The notes under the pieces: model-generated
The model's input: the letters and a program-made list of their open reading frames with translations, nothing else
Databases searched by the model: none
Told to the model about the DNA's origin: nothing
Program-made: the position numbers and the translations under genes
Shown: positions 62,571 through 64,000 of the stretch, piece by piece
How positions within the stretch are numbered: the first letter of the stretch is position 1
Layout of the letters: each line of letters opens with the position of its first letter
Assembly: GCF_907164915.1 (NCBI RefSeq)
Contig: NC_061870.1
Span: 27,689,348-27,753,347 of the forward strand
DNA: 64,000 nt
Direction: 5' to 3'
Origin: Impatiens glandulifera
Lineage: Eukaryota > Streptophyta > Magnoliopsida > Ericales > Balsaminaceae

Positions 62571-63089
62571 TCACCAGCACTGATCCTTATCCCAATTACG
62601 CCGTGGATTATATCCAGAATAACTCGATCTCACCGGAGGAGGAGGAGAATTGTAAGACCTAATTATAGATGGATTAATTATATTAGAGTTAGGGAAAACA
62701 TGAATATTCCTGTTGTCATAATCAGCTCTTTTATCTGGATCCGACAGAATCGAGTAAGCGTTATGAATCTTAATAAACTCATTGGCACATGAATCCCTCC
62801 GATCAACATCCGAAACAACGTCAGGATGAAAGATCCTCGCCAGTTTCCTATACGCCGCCTTGATCTCCGTACCTGTGGCGCCGACAGGGATCCTTAAAAC
62901 CTCGTAGAACGATGTGCGATTCGATGCCAATTTCGGATGGCTAAGGCAAGTCGACTCGTATGACGACGACCGGAATCTGACGGATGAAGGCCGAGGAGGA
63001 GGAGATAGTTTCTTCACGGAGATCCGTAAGTGAGCAGTTGAAGAAGATGATGATGATCCAAGGAATGAAGAAGACGAAGTGGATACCAT
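62571..63089 (-). CDS. small DnaJ (J-domain) protein, plastid-type (DNAJ11-like)
   Basis: A single exon. From ATG at 63089 it encodes 172 aa; an in-frame ATG at 63134 would add 15 residues. I prefer 63089 because a TATA box (63136-63146) lies too close to the upstream ATG for that codon to be transcribed. The N-terminus is rich in Ser and hydroxylated residues with few acidic ones (MVSTSSSSFLGSSSSSS), as in chloroplast transit peptides. The J domain runs from SFYEVLRIPVGATGTEIKAA to DPDKRADYD. It has the HPD motif needed to stimulate Hsp70 ATPase (RIFHPDVV). A short Pro/Ser/Tyr tail follows. Similar to Arabidopsis J11 (DnaJ11, chloroplastic), a stromal Hsp70 partner. Chloroplast location is inference. 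Confidence 0.9.
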   Translation of the reverse strand: MVSTSSSSFLGSSSSSSTAHLRISVKKLSPPPRPSSVRFRSSSYESTCLSHPKLASNRTSFYEVLRIPVGATGTEIKAAYRKLARIFHPDVVSDVDRRDSCANEFIKIHNAYSILSDPDKRADYDNRNIHVFPNSNIINPSIIRSYNSPPPPVRSSYSGYNPRRNWDKDQCW

Positions 63090-63135
63090 AATTGAATGTG
63101 TATGTAGTACTGTAATTTGACTAGAGGAGATCATT

Positions 63136-63146
63136 TTATATATAGA
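63136..63146 (-). promoter_or_regulatory. TATA box of the DnaJ gene
   Basis: The minus strand reads CTATATATAAA, ending two bases before the upstream ATG at 63134. With the usual spacing of about 30 bp, transcription would start near 63105-63115. That is downstream of the first ATG and upstream of the ATG at 63089. Confidence 0.5.
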
Positions 63147-63599
63147 TGAGGGGATTTAACTTAACCATGGTTAGGTTAAATTACGGACGGGGATCTCAAT
63201 TAATGGAAAAAATATTAAATAATTAAATGCTAATTTTTAAGGTTTATCTCTAATTAAACCGTTTCACGTGCTTATCCTGTTTAGTGTTCCTCGTTTCAAA
63301 TTAGATTGGATTAGATTAAATTAAATTAGATAAGATATAGGTCATATAAAATAAAATTGTCTCATTAAATTAGATAGAACTAATTAAATTATTAATCTAT
63401 TTAATTATAATATTATTAATTTTGAAAAGTTCCAACAGTATCATTTACACTCAATAACAACATTTTAGAGATATTAAAATATTAATCTATTTTATAATAT
63501 TAGAATATTATTAATGTACATAAATTAGTATATGTTTTTATGAAATATATATTTTATTTTGTGTTTAAAAAATATTTTTGTTTATTTCCGGCGCTGAAA
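63147..63599. other. AT-rich upstream spacer of the DnaJ gene
   Basis: This is promoter and spacer DNA. I see an imperfect run of ATTAGAT/AAATTAGAT words at about 63298-63390 and no coding signal. Confidence 0.4.
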
Positions 63600-63800
63600 A
63601 TATTTTCATCTCACTTGCTTCACTCAGGTCAACAAAGACCCACGTTGGCGCACTGCTGCCTTTTTTCTTAATGACACTTGGTCATTAGTTGCTCATACTT
63701 TCTCACAAAGCTCGCCTTATTGCCAAAGGCTATCATCCCAGGCCTTGACTTCGGGGAGACATTTAGCCCAATTGTAAATCAGCGCATCTCTCACCAATGA
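63600..63800 (+). pseudogene. Copia reverse-transcriptase fragment, decayed
   Basis: The plus strand reads KDPRWRTAA and NDTWSLV at about 63633-63710, then KARLIAKGYHP at about 63709-63741. After a frame change, DFGETFSPIV follows at 63747-63776. This is the start of a plant Copia reverse-transcriptase domain, in the usual order. The following 200 bp no longer match clearly, and no LTR is seen before the window ends. It is unrelated in position and orientation to the element at 41.7-44.3 kb. Confidence 0.65.
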
Positions 63801-64000
63801 CAACCGTTAATATTTTTCTCCCCGCCTTAGAAACCGAGAGGCAGACAACCATCGTCATCGCCGCTTCAATAAAGTCACTTCCTTTTTGAGTTGGCAACGA
63901 TTTCGATCTTCACAAGTTAGAGCCCAGTTATCCTTTCATAATCATTCGAATCGATGAGACTCATTCCGACAATTAGTATATATCCCTATCTATCCTAATT

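Noticed and set aside
1..64000. CRISPR arrays, operons, prophage or bacterial defence systems
   Set aside because: All genes are intron-bearing plant types or single-exon plant families; no regularly spaced short repeats with unique spacers were seen.

Overview
The window is nuclear DNA from a flowering plant, almost certainly a eudicot. Its genes are split by short GT-AG introns and encode plant-only families (SWEET, MCA, ARO, DUF630/DUF632, AHK1-type histidine kinase). The spaces between genes are very AT-rich and carry decayed retrotransposons, a Helitron-like element, a hAT-like element and tandem repeats. I cannot name the species from sequence alone. Nothing prokaryotic (operon, CRISPR array, prophage) is present.

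Layout. 1-3.5 kb: AT-rich spacer with a dispersed repeat, an unidentified degenerate block and a tandem array of about 220 bp units. 3.7-5.0 kb (+): SWEET sugar transporter. 5.3-9.0 kb (-): RING-H2 protein, preY/Trm112-like mitochondrial protein, and an MCA mechanosensitive Ca2+ channel homologue. 9.3-14.5 kb: gene-free, with a fold-back repeat, a strong hairpin and a hAT-like element. 14.5-23.1 kb (+): VPS35 (22 exons, 788 aa). 23.8-29.3 kb (+): RAD17 (12 exons, 597 aa). 29.7-31.7 kb (-): DUF630/DUF632 protein. 33.8-35.3 kb (-): POLLENLESS3-like TPR protein. 35.8-36.6 kb (-): conserved 85-aa protein of unknown function. 36.77 kb: tRNA-Ile(AAT), followed by about 0.9 kb of decayed tRNA-Ile-like repeats. 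38.1-39.4 kb (-): proteasome alpha-4 subunit. 40.1-44.6 kb: LINE remnant interrupted by an old Copia element. 45.4-49.9 kb (-): AHK1-type hybrid histidine kinase (13 exons, 1174 aa). 52.9-53.7 kb (-): single-domain rhodanese. 54.1-54.9 kb: non-autonomous Helitron. 58.1-60.1 kb (-): ARO armadillo protein. 62.6-63.1 kb (-): plastid-type small DnaJ protein. 63.6-63.8 kb: Copia reverse-transcriptase fragment.

The protein genes act in unrelated processes and each is its own transcription unit: sugar transport, Ca2+ entry, osmosensing, retromer sorting, DNA-damage checkpoint, cell division, proteolysis, sulfur transfer, polarity and plastid chaperoning. All intron-containing genes could be spliced in silico to uninterrupted frames of the length expected for their family, so none looks broken. 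Splice junctions were placed by GT-AG signals, reading frame and family conservation, without transcript data.

The most interesting material is non-coding or mobile: the tRNA-Ile-derived tandem array beside an intact tRNA gene, a Helitron with textbook termini that also holds a tRNA-like block, and a LINE whose reading frame resumes on both sides of a Copia insertion.
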